This document shows, in pieces, positions 1-12,934 of a stretch of 64,000 bases of DNA. The notes under the pieces are model-generated. The model searched no databases. It was not told the DNA's origin and saw nothing but the letters and a program-made list of their open reading frames with translations. Numbering within the stretch: position 1 is the stretch's first letter; every line of letters begins with the position of its first letter. The position numbers and the translations under genes are program-made. The DNA is from Persicaria tinctoria (taxonomy: Eukaryota > Streptophyta > Magnoliopsida > Caryophyllales > Polygonaceae), in assembly GCA_037127255.1 (NCBI GenBank), contig JBANSL010000013.1:62014688-62078687 (forward strand). The letters are read 5' to 3'.

Positions 1-46
1 GAAGTAGAATCTCCTAATGCCCACATGGTAGTATTAGTATACATAA

Positions 47-1082
47 GAGCATTTTTAATGGTGATATTCTATAGGATTATCATAACCTAATAAGACCATC
101 CCCAACCATGGGAAACTTCTTTCCTCTTTTTTTTCCCATCTTCCTATCACAATTTTACAATTCATTTATTTTTTTGTTTAAAATAATTTCAACTTTTTCT
201 AACTCTTTCTAAAAAATTTCCTCTACAACCATGGGAAACCTCTTTTACCTCTTTTCAAATTTATTTTCACTTTTTCTTTTCCTTTATATCTTTCCCTTTA
301 TTATATGTGTATCATCATATATTATTGTGAATTATTTTTATTTATAAAGTTATAAATAAATAAAAATAAAAATAGCAAGTAGTTAATATAAATATATTTT
401 ATTGCATCTAGAATAAAATAAAATAAAAAGTTAAAAACATATTTTATTGTGAACAACAACTTCTTCGTTCTCTTGTACTTGATGGACTTGCCTTGCATCT
501 TCGAGTGGCACTCTCTTGAACACCCGGAGAATGCTCAAAATGTTGTTGGTTTGGGGAAAAAAAAAAGGATTGTACACATTGGTAGGATTGTGTGAGGTAT
601 AATTTGGATATTCGGGTGTTGAAGAATTGTTAAACATTTGCAACATCACTTGAAATTGAGGATTTTTTAGAAGATTTGGATAAAAAGACATATTTGGAAT
701 GAGTGGAGTATTTGGATTATTGTGATCCATGTTTAAGAAAATAGGTGCAACTACAATAGATTAAGATGAGGTTATATATAGGATAAAATTGGGCTCAAAT
801 TATAGAAAAAAATAAAATTAAACCAATGGGATATTTTATTTTAAAAAATAATGAAATATAAATATATTTTTATTTCATTTTAAATCCTATTACAACTAAT
901 AAATCTAAATGTAAAATATATCAACCTACTTTATCATAAAAAAAAAAATTAGAAAAGGGAAGAGGTTACCTTTCTCTACCAAGGTAACCCCTCCTCACCC
1001 CTTACCTTAAGGTAAAGGTCACAATCATGGGCTTACCTTTTAGCAACCTTAAGGTATCTAAAATTCATGGTTGCTCATGCTC
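47..1082. mobile_element. Non-autonomous PIF/Harbinger-like DNA transposon
   Basis: The ends are GAGCAT at 47 and ATGCTC at 1082, flanked by the 3-bp duplication TAA (44-46 and 1083-1085). A TTA/TAA 3-bp TSD is the hallmark of PIF/Harbinger elements. The interior is AT-rich and has subterminal motifs in opposite orientations (ccatgggaaac near the left end, aaggtaa near the right). No transposase is present. It carries an ORF remnant at 431-730. The family call rests on the TSD and termini only. Confidence 0.65.
431..730 (-). pseudogene. ORF remnant inside the Harbinger-like element, Asn/Pro-rich N-terminus
   Basis: This is a 99-codon ORF starting MDHNNPNTPLIPN and rich in Asn, Pro, Phe and Tyr. 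From memory, such N-termini are typical of the Myb/SANT-like accessory proteins carried by plant PIF/Harbinger elements (often annotated as glutathione S-transferase T3-like). No Myb-like domain follows, so it is at most the 5' part of that accessory gene. It lies wholly inside the 47-1082 element, which supports a transposon origin over a host gene. Confidence 0.35.
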
Positions 1083-1172
1083 TAATAAAATGAAAAATAA
1101 AAAAGTGGTGAATAATTCAGATATTTCGAGTATTAATGATCCTTATTTCATTCACCAATCTACCATTCAAAC

Positions 1173-2064
1173 AAGACTTGCCAAACGGGTCTTTTGGGTC
1201 GGGTCGGGTCCCGGATAAAACAGGTTTCGGGTAAAACAGGATCCGTGTATTTCTGGGTTGACGCGAACCCGGGTTTGACCGAGTTTCGGGTCATTTCGTG
1301 TTTGTTAATTTTTTCCATTTTAAATTAAAAAAATAATGATTTGATAATTTTGCGATAAATTTAAAATTCTAAAATTAAAAACGTTGTTCATAAGTTTTAG
1401 TGCTTGTAATTATATACTATATCTGATCTAAAATATTTGATTTTTATTATTTCTCGTAATTTTTAATAAAATGTAATAATATATAAATATCAAAATTTTA
1501 AATAATTTTTTAAATATATTTTATTAAAAATTTGATGTTTATATATTATTACATTTTATTAAAAAACATTTGATTTTTATTATTTCTCATAATTTTTAAT
1601 AAAATGTAATAATATATAAAATATCAATTTTTTAAATAATTTTTTAAAAATAATTTCATGCAATTAGTAATAAGCATAGAATTGTTTTAATATTTTAATA
1701 TTTTTTAGAATTTTTATCTTCTTCAAAAAATGTGTTGAAAAATAAAAAATCAAATAATATCGATCGTACGGAGTATTACACAATGCAAATAAATATAAAA
1801 GTTGATTTGAAAATGAAAGATAAGTGATTGTAATTATAAAATGTAATAAATTGGAATCTCCATAAAAAAAATTAATCATATATAATTAAAAATCAACCGG
1901 GTAAATCGGGTTAAAATTACCGGGTCATCGGGTCGAAACCCAGATTACCCGGAAAATTTCAGGGTATTCGGGTTCAGGTTGGAAAAAAATTTCGAGTCAA
2001 AATTTTGGGATTCGGGTCGGAAAATTTCCGGGCGTTCAGATCGGATTGTGTTTTGACATGTCTA
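1173..2064. mobile_element. hAT-type non-autonomous element with GGGTC-rich ends
   Basis: The 8-bp duplication ATTCAAAC lies at 1165-1172 and 2065-2072, the TSD size of hAT elements. The termini AAGACTTGCCAAAC and (reverse complement) TAGACATGTCAAAAC form an imperfect TIR. Just inside both ends are runs of CGGGTC/CCGGGT, and the middle is AT-rich. It belongs to the same family as the cleaner copy at 27423-27853. It has no coding capacity. Confidence 0.7.
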
Positions 2065-2072
2065 ATTCAAAC

Positions 2073-3640
2073 ACATACAAAAAGGAAATCTGCATTTAGA
2101 AGATGAGATAAAAATCAAGCTGGAAGCTTTTTATTCTCTATTTTAGAGATTTGTACACTTTTTAAGAAATCAATAATTGCAGCATTGCATTATCTGATGG
2201 AAAGAACCAGATCAAAATCCAAGGGTAAGAGCTGATGCTGATGCAGCGCTGGTGCTGTTGCCACTGCCTACCTGGGAACACAGGAGATGTTGAAATAACA
2301 AATGTGAAATACATACAAGCCCTTCCTTTTTTTTTTTTTTTTTTTTTTTTTTTTGACATTAAACTGGATACAAAGACATCAACAATAAGTGGATTAAAAG
2401 AAGCATTTTTTTGTTACAACATACAACACTAGAAAGAGAAGAGAACATTTTTGTTGTATTATATGACACTTAAGACCTCTAAATTTCTCTAATCTAAGTA
2501 CATCTTATTGCTAATTCTTGAATATCTAAAGCAATGAAAAGCCCCAATCCAATATTCCATCCCAATGCTCAGAAATCATTGTCCAGTGGTTCGGATCTGA
2601 TGAAAATTATGAGAAGGGACAATGTCAATGTCGATGTCAAGTGAAATAAGTAGCTATTTGAGAAGAGCGGATCTGTTGTCTCGAAAACCCCGTGTCTCCA
2701 ACCCCGTGTCAAGTGAAATAAGTAGCATTTTGGACCAGGTGATCTCAATCGCTATTTGAGTACTGTATTTGGCTTATTGTTCACATAAAAACAACAGCTA
2801 CAGTTTGCCAGCATAGGAAACCAACAAGCAATCAAGCCATGATTTCAAAACTTGGAAATCATACAATGAAAGTTGAGAGCCGGAAACCTGCACCACCAGT
2901 CCCTCAGAGTAAATTCCTAGACTCCCCATAAATTGACCATACAAAACAAAATAGTGAATGAATAAAACTACTGTAAGTAAGATCCATCATCACAGCCACA
3001 ACCCACGTAGGTATATTAGTCAGCACTCAGCAATGATTCTTTGAAAGGAAAAGAATAAAAATAAAAACAAAAGCTGTCAGATGCATAATTGTATCCATAG
3101 AAATGGAGACAAACTCGTGAGCTGTGTGAATTGAATAAGGGAGGGGGTGCATTATGAGTTCTGACAGTGATTTTAACTAACCAATTCACATTCACCCTCC
3201 AAAGAGGAAATTTTAACTGTGTGGTATCTCTCAAAACATCTGCCTGCCTGAGATAGAAGAAGTTCTACTGACAAGTTTAGAGCTAGCTAGTATTGTTCCT
3301 TTCTTCAGATTTGGAATGTGTCATCCAAAGGGAAAACAGTAGAAAAAGTTTGTGCAAACAAACTTGCAGAAAATGTAAAAAAAAAAAATTCATTAGTAAT
3401 TGAAGGTGATCACTATTGTACAAATATATTCTCCTTTCCCTAAATGATTACAAGAGGGAAATGAAAGTAATCTGTGTTGGGAAGATTATCTTGTATCCTT
3501 TCTTCAACGGCCCTTCCTCCATTGGTGAGGCGAGGCGAGGCCAATCTCTTCCCAAACTCTTGGTATTTTTCCAACCAACAAAAGAATAGGTGGGTAAGAG
3601 TTTCAGATACAAAAGAATGATCAGCTAAAATCCTAGTATT
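2073..3640. other. Unassigned stretch downstream of the glycosyltransferase gene
   Basis: I find no convincing coding exon here. The stretch holds a long T-run at about 2328-2354 and otherwise unremarkable AT-rich DNA. The part nearest 3640 probably contains the 3' UTR of the minus-strand glycosyltransferase gene. The T-run could be the tail of a retroposed sequence in minus orientation, but I recognise no source gene. Confidence 0.4.
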
Positions 3641-3658
3641 TGAGCGGCACGACGAATG

Positions 3659-6600
3659 CTATCTTCTTTCCATTGTTGCAGTGGAGTTGTCACTTCTTAT
3701 TTCCTCTGGCGGAGGCTTCACAAACTTCCCTAATGCCTTTTGATGTGTTCGCTTTTTCATCCTCTGCAATTTATCCCGACTCTGTTGTCTTTTTTTCTCT
3801 TTGTCCTTCAGTCTACGGGTCCTTTCCTTCTCATACGTTCCTTGCCAGAAAACCTCACCTGTTGAGGGCCATAGCCACCTGCTCTTAGACGGTTCTGAGT
3901 CTGCTTCTTCGGCCAGGTCTTCATCCATGCTCTTGAGGGTGTTGAATGAAAACCACTTAACCCACATTTTCCCTCTCCGGTTCTTCAGATTGTGCTGTTC
4001 CAGCATGACTCCAGTTTCTGGGTTAATGTACACCATTCTCCTAGCACTGTGGTAAGCCCAGACGTTTACAACTAGTTCAAGCACCTGGGAGTAGCAGTGC
4101 TTGTCCTGCATAGCAGTTATGGTATTATATTTCCTTTCTATTTTGTGACATGTAGCAACGCATTCAGAAAGGCAACATCAAATACAAACAAGATTTATGG
4201 TGAACGTAGGGAACTGCAAGAAAGAACGAAAAGAAGTTACCTTGGCTAAGCTTAGATCACAAAAGCCACTCTCATGGTGCTCGTCATACATTTGAGCGTC
4301 CATTTGATCAACAAACATTCTGCAATCAAGGAGGGCATTTGAACAACCAAACACACAACATAAAGTTTACCCATTGTTGAGATAATAATGCCACAGGAGC
4401 AAGTTTTAACATTGCTCCTATTATTACCTTGCAAACATTACAAACTCTTGGAAGGATCTTGTTGGCAAAGCCCAACTGTTCATAACGGACCATGTATCTC
4501 CATCTGAAGGCATGGGTGGAAGAGAATCCGAATCATTACTAATTCCATACATCCTCTTAAGCGTGTTTGAAAAAGTTGACCTTCAAGCCAGGAAATCACA
4601 GAAGATTAAAACTTCATATCTCTGACATGTTAGGGTCTCAATCATACTCTTCAAGAGGGTGTTACCTGCAATTACCAGCATTGAGGGAATCACAAAATGA
4701 CCAGAAATCGAACTTCGTGGGATTTCTAGGGTCCGAGTCCATACTTGCCCAGAAGTAGAGCACATCCCCATTTTTCTGTGCCTGGGTAGCATTTAGTAAC
4801 GCAATTTCTGCCGTCTTTGACAAAGATGCCTGCTTGAACTTTGAGCAATTAGAAACCTATCCTAATGTGATGCTATGCCAATATGATGACCATTATGCAA
4901 TATTGAAATTCTTGACATATCAAAAACATTTGAAGGATTCCATTTCTTTTAATCGTAAAAGATTCCATATTAAGGAAAAACAAATACCTTCCTAGCTGTC
5001 AGTCTCCAGGACTGGAACCCTATCCAGGCATTCTTGTGTATGCGGTCAACCTTGTGAGCGACTGAAAATAATGCACCTATTTCTCCGAGCACGTCTTGAT
5101 AGTAAGTGTTGGAGAGAAGTGGCAGACGAGAAGATGCATCAATATCATCAGAAGCAGGACGTCGCCCTCTTGTTGACTTAAATGTGACATACAACACATT
5201 CAAAAGTAAATTAAAACAGACACAAAAAGGGCAACAAGAATTGCAGGAGCAAGTTCCTCATTGAGAGAAGCCAGATATGCTCACTCACCAGACTTATGCC
5301 CTTAAAGAGAGAACTATGGTGCAGAAATGGCCACGTTCCTTCACCAAAATAGGGTTCATAGATGATTAATGGTTGGCCAGTCCTTTCAAGCTCTCCGTCA
5401 TCTCTTTCATGGAGATCATTCTTAGCTCGATCAGCCCTCTTAGCATTTCGGTACACATCCTCCCACGTTCCTCGAGTTTGATCAGATCTATCCTTCAACT
5501 GCATCATGAACCACCAAAACCATTAATATTGTAGTAGTACAGTATAAACTAAAGAACAACAAACCCATGTTTGAACAAAATCTTGTAGTATTTAAGTTAT
5601 ACATCAAAAGGTATTCCCCTCCTACCTCTTCTTCTTCTCTTCTTTTTGCTGCACGAACCATCACAGTTTGTTTTTCCTCCTCCCATATTCTGTAAACAAA
5701 ATCTTCATCTTCCCCCAAGGTAATCCCTGCTTGACTGACATTTTTCTGTTCAATCTTCTCCAGGTACACTGAACTGCTCAATGTTCTGTTTTTATATGTG
5801 GCACCATGAATTGTCTTGAATATAGCCCATTTCCATTCCTCCCTGCTTTTTGCAGGAATTTCTGAAAAGTTTTTGGCGGGAGCTGCACTGGATGAGACCT
5901 TCAGCATACTTTGAAGTAGTAAAGCATACCCTTCAACAGCCTCTGAAACCATCAAGTTTTTAACTGCTTGCCTCCCATTTGATGCAACATCGCGAGCCAG
6001 AGGTGTTAATTTTCTCCTCGAAACCACTTGTGATACGATCTCTGCCAACACCTGAATATTCTCCTTTGGGAAAAGTAAGCCAAAGACCTTGTCACGAACC
6101 TATATGTTATGAACAATGTAGTCAGTAAGCTATTCGTCAAAATGTAATATCACGGAACTGCACGTCAAAATATAGAAGCACAAAAATACTTCTTTTTTAA
6201 ATATTCAAATTAATGAGTATAGTGCATTTCAGATACGAGTCCACACACAATCTTACAATTCACTTTTGCTGGAGAAAAAGGCCATTAAAGCCTCCTGATT
6301 CATGATTGAAGTGAAGGGAACAGAACATACATATTTCTCAATCATAGTGAGGCGAGGGGCTATGATGAGCTTCCCAAAGCACAAGGCCTTTGTCAAGATC
6401 TCCGGAAATAATTGTTCCTCCAAGAATGACCCATAGATCACAAGACTAGCTGCCCTGAGAACTAAGTCTGCATGTGCATCACCAGCAACATGCTTCACCA
6501 TATCTTTTGGATAGCTCAAGCCAGCAGAGATAGCCTTCACATGACATTTCAACAAGGCACAGATAAACTTAAACTTGATCCATTCTGAGTAGATAAAAGA

Positions 6601-9258
6601 GTTTGAGCGATGAGGAAAAAAAATGCACACACCTCCACAGCAAGTGAGTATTTGTTAGTTGCATCTCCTGTTATGATGAATATTTTGAGCTGAGAAGTAG
6701 AATTCTTTTTGTATGGGAATTGGGCAAGGAGAATCTTCAGAGCCTGAAGAACGAGGGAATGCTCAAGCCATGAGCCGTTATACAATAATTGACTTCCCAC
6801 AATGGCAATAACGAAGTCATTAAACTTGATATCCATCTCGGCATTCAGGTTTACTTCATTAGGATTAAAGAACTGCCCTAGCTCACATGCTTCAGCAGGT
6901 GCACCGGGGATGACAAAGTAGTTACCCGAATCAAATGTAGAGTACATAATCTGTCAAAGAACCACCAACAACCAAAACAGCAGCCATGTGTCACTGACTC
7001 TCCCACTTCAATAATCACAGAGAAGGGGGGGGGGGGGGGGGGGGGGGGGGGTAGCCTTTACAAGAAGTTTAACTTTAAATTGATCAATCATAGCATATCA
7101 GTGAGAACATTTTCATGAATATTTCCACTAATTCCTAATGGATCTCGGCTCCTATGCTCAGAGTGCACCTATATTAGAAATATGAAGCCATCCAATTCGG
7201 TGCAACATGATATCCCGTAGTACAAATAAGACAGTCTAGATCAGAACATAATTGGAGCGTGTTCATACCGGTATAACATAATTTGGGAAGACAACAACAG
7301 TGGCACGGCTGAAGCCCTTTTTCCAATCAGTTAGAATTTCAGTCTTCCCACTGGACGTGTAATGATTAAATCGAGTGGCAAGAGTCTTTTCGTGAATGGT
7401 CCAAATGAGTGGCAGTGACTTGAAAGGTTCCTGCATAAGACTGTACAAACGATGATGGTTCATTTTATCGTCACAGATGGTAGTGCATTTGGCAAATCAT
7501 TTTCTTAAATTGAAAATCAAAATCCAGAAGAAGCCCTATTGAAAGGATTTTGGGTGAACAAACACTTGCATTATATCACAGAAAGCAAGCAATACTATCT
7601 TAATTTTGGGTGAACAAACACTTGACTTCTATCTCAGAAAACAAGCAATACTATCTTTAAAATCATCTGAATTTTTGCTGGAGCCTAGATCTAGAAGGTA
7701 ACATCAAGACAAATGAAAATCCTTACGAGGAAATGATGCCCTTTGCTTCAATTGAATTAACAAGTATGCCATCATAGCTGCAGAAATATAGAAAAGATTA
7801 CAGACAGCAGTTAGTGAATAACATAAACCAACTCAACCTGGAAAACATATACTCTTAAGTCTTAAGTGCAAAGTCAGAATCCTTTTCAAAAGTCCGGTTG
7901 AACGATTGAAGTTATTATATGGAACAATTAAGGAGAATCTACAGAGAGATGTTCTCTTCTGCCAAAATGAATGTTATTTTGTAACTAGATAATAAAAGAG
8001 TGTGGAAACATACGTTAACCAATCTACACCTATGATATCATGGCCTACGGTCTGAATGACAGTAACAGAGACTCCTATGTAACGCCATACAGCATGTGCA
8101 GGACCATCTTTAGCGGTGACAACCTGAGATTATTGATGCAAACAATCAATTTTAAACAGATCTTTGAACTATAAAGACCGTTCTGACTAGCTACTATAAG
8201 CACACCAAAAAAAAAAAAATCCATCATATTACATTGGGAAAAAAAGGCTAATTTCCTCCCACCCCAATAGATAAATTGGTGAAACAACTCTGTTTTAAAG
8301 AGGTCATTCCATTGTGACTAGATCATCCATGTACCTAAATCTGGTTTTCTCCATGAGAATAATGCTTCTTCCTGATGCAAGATCATAAACCTTTCTTCCA
8401 GACCAATACAAATGTCAGTACGGAACATTAAGAATTGATCCCTACCATAAGGCTCAGTATCATTACTATCTGCTATTAAAGAAAAGAATTAACATAATTT
8501 GAGAGAAACTACAAGTCACTTCAGCACATTACCTCAAATTTATAGCCAATGTCCTTCAATGCCTCTGCTACAGTTGCCATCAAAATCTGATACGAATCAA
8601 ACGAGAGATCTGCGAATACCTTGAACATCAAAACCCAAACCACATTGTCATAATCTCATCCAACCAAATGATCAATAGAATCAGGTCGCTAAACTATATC
8701 ACCAAATAGGCATTGCCAAAGACAATAATCAAGAACAGGAAGTACAAAACTACAAAACAGAAAAACCTCTGTTAAACCCAGAATTCAAGATTCAGCTACA
8801 CTAATCAGATAATCAAGACGACAAACAATCCAGTATCCATAACTTTTGCATGTAACCAGAGAAAGAAAGCAGCAGAAGAAGAAATTGAGTAGTACCAAAG
8901 CCAGCAAGGGTTTCCTATAGCCCAATCGGACCCCTCTTTTGTTCCCAAAGGATGAATTGAGCTCTCTTGCTTCTTTCTGAAACCTAGCCAATACACTTTT
9001 GGGCTGAAACCTCAAATCCTCCCCGAAATCCAACTTGCCAACATCTTTCAACGAAACCGAATTCCTGGAGAACGATCCCGCAGCACCAACTGAAGTTCCG
9101 GGGCCTTCCACCACTAAAGCTGGAAGATAAATTTGGAAAAGCCCCAAGAAGAAGAGGAAGGTGGCAATTAAGGCAATCCAGTGCAAGTAGCCAAGCTTGT
9201 CGAGAAGGGAAAACCTCGACAATCTCGATCTAGCTCTGCCGTTGGGCCTGTTCATCAT
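3659..9258 (-). CDS. Type II membrane glycosyltransferase (GT-B/GT1-GT4-like), 14 exons, about 1006 aa
   Basis: Exons on the minus strand by eye: 9258-8896, 8619-8533, 8123-8014, 7777-7727, 7440-7269, 6950-6633, 6534-6331, 6099-5626, 5498-5289, 5176-4988, 4829-4666, 4580-4428, 4319-4241, 4105-3659. They join in one frame with GT/AG borders (3021 nt). The N-terminus is basic, followed by a membrane anchor at residues ~25-47. A glycosyltransferase core follows (IVGSQLLYNGSW, VIYGSFLEEQLFPEILTKAL, the donor-site-like region), then a long conserved plant-specific C-terminal part (GTWEDVY, NAWIGFQSWR, LPTRSFQEFVMFAR, MWVKWF) and a Lys/Arg-rich tail. From memory it matches Arabidopsis At4g01210/At5g04480 (about 1030-1050 aa), which points to a Golgi or other endomembrane location. 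Substrate is unknown. MM starts at 9258 and 9255; the first was chosen. No disabling change was seen. Confidence 0.88.
7025..7051. repeat. Uninterrupted G tract of 27 (C tract on the gene's sense strand)
   Basis: A homopolymer of 27 G on the plus strand lies in the intron between glycosyltransferase exons 5 (ending 7269) and 6 (starting 6950). Such a tract could form a G-quadruplex or be length-unstable. It may also be an assembly or sequencing artefact in length. Confidence 0.9.
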
Positions 9259-9554
9259 GGTAGAAGACGACGAAGAACGACAGGTCTCGAAATGGATGTA
9301 TTTCTTGATTGACGCCCCTGATTTGACCGAACTGGTCTCGAGAAACCATCCAAATGATCTATGGATTGAATTTCAGCAAAGAAATGCTGAGCTCTTTGGA
9401 GTTGCCAAATGCAATGAAAATGGCGGATGTTTCGTCCTCTCTTATTAGATCAATGGATTGATTGGTTGAATGATTCAAAGGAAGAGAAATCTTGATTGAG
9501 GGCGCAGTTGAAACCGAAACGAAGGAGAGAGCAGCTCCTCCGGAATCCAGAGGG

Positions 9555-9564
9555 ATATATAGAC
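9555..9564 (-). promoter_or_regulatory. Candidate TATA box of the glycosyltransferase gene
   Basis: On the minus strand the sequence reads TCTATATATCCC about 300 bp upstream of the ATG at 9258. The distance fits a TATA box plus a 5' UTR of roughly 260 nt. Sequence between 9480 and 9550 is purine-rich in the sense of a leader. No experimental support. Confidence 0.35.
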
Positions 9565-9599
9565 CTCCCAGACCCAGAGTCGAGCTGATGGCCCTCTCA

Positions 9600-10100
9600 G
9601 AATTTCCTTTTTTTTTTTAATAATAAATTATATGTTTGCCAGAAATTATGAAAATAATTTTAAAATGATGGAATAGAAAAACAAAGGGATTGGTTTTGTG
9701 TTTTTGAAATTTAATTATTGAGAAACCCAGCTAAAGAAACCAAAAGAACTCACCAGGAAGTCTTATGACAGAGTGAAGACCTCAGAGAAAGTATTTAGAA
9801 AAATATTTCGATTTATTGAAATTGGTAATTAAATATTAGATATCTAGTTTAATGCATAATTTCGGTAAATCAAAACTAGAATATTTTCAGAGAACCTAAC
9901 CCAATCCACTCGAACTCAGACTCGATCGAACTTGAAAATCTAGTGTTATGTACTTATGTGCAACCCAAACCTGTGGCACATGTTATTCGTTCGTTTTTTC
10001 TCTGAGAAATGGTAATAATGTGAGTTACCTATAATGAGACCTAATACAACTAAATAAATGAAGTTTCCAAATTAATTTGTGGGGACATCTAGTTAAGAAG
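9600..10100. other. Intergenic AT-rich DNA with a decayed GGGTC-family repeat
   Basis: There is no gene in this stretch. At about 9893-10080 there is a degenerate copy of the same repeat seen near 55.43-55.79 kb: both contain a segment reading ctaatacaactaaataaa and both start with CCAA/CTCGAA-type motifs. It is probably an old hAT-like remnant. Confidence 0.35.
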
Positions 10101-10105
10101 GTTTA

Positions 10106-11060
10106 GCACGTGTTTGGCAAATTGAGGTTTTTTAGGAGTGTTTTTTATGAGGTGGAGTTTATTTGGTGTATTATGGAGGTGTGGAAGATGAAGATTTTTT
10201 TTAAAAATAACCTTATAAAAAATCTGATTGGTGTTTGGTGGTTATAAAGTTTGGAAGATGTATTTGTGGTCAAAATGACTAAAATACCCTCATCAATTAC
10301 CCTCACCTCACCTAACCCACCCTCTTTCTTTTGTTCAAGTACTGCACAAATTGAAACTCTTCAACAAAGTCCCATGGTTGCCCAAGGCCTCCGCACCAGT
10401 ATAGTGGTATTGAGGAATTGAACTAGAAGAGCTTTCAATTTCGTCTCAATGTGCCCAATTTTCTCATCGCCTAGGGTTTCTCTCTACATTCTTTTGCTCG
10501 ATTAGCTCTCGTAGAGGTTTGAGCCCTTATGATTTCTTCCTACGATTTTACCACATGTGTTCCTAATTTCTATTGGCTTTGGGCAATTTGTTCAATGTAT
10601 GCTGGCCCGAGGGCGAGATCCACCAATGTGATTGATTCCGAGCAGAGAGCGGTGCTTGGCTCGGCTGGGAAGCCACACATGAAGGAGGGGGAGTGTTCGT
10701 CGTCGAAGATTGACGAGATGGCTAGCGGAGACAAGAAGGAGCCGGTTTTGCCGCCGTTGCGAAATGTCAGCGTCCCATAGATTCTCCGGCAGCACAACAC
10801 TCGCTACCTGTTGCGCTCGTCGGAACCTCGGCTCTGAGGGCAATACTGAAGAAGAACGAGGTGAGAGTGGGGTAAATTGGAACAAACTCCCCAGAAAAAT
10901 AACCTCTAACTCCCAAAGCTACCCCCTCCAAGCTTATGAAATCAGGGAAGATAACCTACAACTGCAACTCCATGAAGCGGTTCCGAAACCTGCTACCAAA
11001 CGCTTGGTGAAAGAGCTTAAATTTTTTTGGAACATCTGAAACCTGCTTCCAAACACACTC
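10106..11060. mobile_element. Harbinger-like element carrying a GC-rich, exon-like insert
   Basis: The TTA duplication lies at 10103-10105 and 11061-11063. The termini GCACGTGTTTGG and (reverse complement) GAGTGTGTTTGG form a short TIR. The flanking arms are AT-rich, but 10590-10880 is markedly more GC-rich and open in several frames (for example the plus-strand ORF 10529-10780). That composition is what a captured host-gene fragment would look like. I do not recognise the source. Confidence 0.5.
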
Positions 11061-11932
11061 TTAGGTTCCATTGATGTGTTGGTGTGATTAGATGTGATAC
11101 TTTCATATTTGGGTCATGGTGGTGAAGGAAGGGATCGAGAAGTTGGTCTGGAACTCAGTCATCATACCAAACATTCACCAAATCCCCATTGCCTATAAGC
11201 CACCATAGACCTTTATGAAATTTCTCACGTAGATTTAGTAGTCTACCAAATTGCCAGGAAGTATTATGGATTGATCTTTATCTTATTGATTCGGTCTGGA
11301 GATATTTTTCCTTGATTACTTTAACTCGTATATTATTTTCTTCGGCATATAGTTTCCACAATAACTTAATTTGTAAACTTACATTTATCTCTTCTGCTGT
11401 TCTGATTCCCAGTCCACCATTTTCCTTTGGCTTGCAAATGTTTTCCTAGCTAATTAGAGGATTGTATCTTTGTGTTGGAAGTTTATTCCAAAAGAAGTTT
11501 TTGTTAACTTGATTAATTTGTTGTTGGGTCCCTTTTGGAAGTAGGAAATTTTACATTAAATAGTTGGTTTCAAAGTTGAGGTTTGCTCGTATTAACACTG
11601 TTCTACCGCTTGTGAGAGGGTAGAGGCTTTTCATTTTGATAGTTGTTTCTTAAGACTTTGGATAGCCTCTTCAAACACACAATTCTTTACTCTCCCTTTG
11701 ATGATAGGGATGCCTAGATATTTTTCAAGTGTTTTAGAGATTGGTATATTCATTTGTTGGGCTAATGATCTTGCTAAAGTAGTATTTACATTTTTGGAGA
11801 CTTGTAGGGAGCTTTTATTATAGTTAATTGTTAGTACAGATAAGTTTTTGAGAAGTTATTAATCATATTTTAGATGGTATGTAGGCTTTTATGTGAGGTA
11901 TTTGCAAAGATAATAGTATCATTTGCAAATGT

Positions 11933-11985
11933 AAGAAATGGAATTGGAGTACCGTTCTTAGAAAGGTACTCCAATTCCATTTCTT
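11933..11985. repeat. Perfect 21-bp inverted repeat inside the LINE RT
   Basis: Arms 11933-11953 and 11965-11985 are exact reverse complements with an 11-nt loop. They lie in the former RT coding sequence. Confidence 0.9.
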
Positions 11986-12855
11986 CAATTGTTTCCTTGG
12001 TTAGATTCTCCATAACTATTACAAAAATATGTCTTATACCTCTATTTGGATTGAATTGTTTCCCTGGACAATTGTTTACCAAGATCGAGAAAGTGGTAGT
12101 AGTGATACATTTCATGACCCAGTTTATCCATTTGGAATGAAAACCAAATTTTGTTAGTATTGCTTCAATGTAATTCCAGTTTATTTTATCATAATTTTTT
12201 TTCCATGTCTAGTTTTAATTCATCCATCCTTGTTTGCCTTTCCTTTTGTGGAAACTATGGAATATCTCATGTGCAATAAGAGTGTTATCCAGGATATATC
12301 TTCCTTCTACAAATTCTCCCTTCGAAGGGTTGATGATTCTTGGGAGGATTGGCTTTAGTCTATTAGCTAGAATTTTTGCAATTACCTTATAAATTGTGTT
12401 GTAGAGACTAATTGGTCTATATATAGTGGTTGATATTCATGGGGTTATTGGTTTTTGAAATGAGAGCTATAAAGGTTTAGTTAATATCCCTCAAAATTTT
12501 ACCTGAGTGAAAGAAGGTTTTAACTGTTTTGCATATAGAAGGGCCTACTATGTGCCAATATTTTGAGTAGAATTCCGGCGGGTATCCATTAGAACCGGGC
12601 GTTTTATCTTCAGCCATGCTACATATTGTGTTTTTAATTTCTGAATTAGTGGGAGTTTTGATTAATGCCGAATTTTCCTCGTGTAATTTGAGGTTGTATG
12701 TGACTGAATTTGTCCTGTGATACACCGTTCTGATTTTGTGCTATAAATTTGTCCTTCATTTCATTCGTTATTTGTTCTGCTATCTGTTGTTTTTCCTTCA
12801 CTAATTCATCTTTTTTCTTAATAAAGGAGGAAGTTATTTTTCTTAAAAAATTTAA

Positions 12856-12934
12856 TTTTAGCTGTGGTTTGGCAATATTTTGTATTTATATCTGGCAGAT
12901 ACGAATACAAAATATTGCCAAACCACAGCTAAAA
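12856..12934. repeat. Perfect 31-bp inverted repeat inside the LINE
   Basis: Arms 12856-12886 and 12904-12934 are exact reverse complements around a 17-nt loop. Such a long perfect stem in a decayed coding region is not explained by LINE structure. Confidence 0.9.

Noticed and set aside
1200..2040. Interstitial telomere-like repeats (GGGTC/CCGGGT runs)
   Set aside because: The unit is not TTTAGGG, and the runs sit at the ends of a hAT-like element with an 8-bp TSD.
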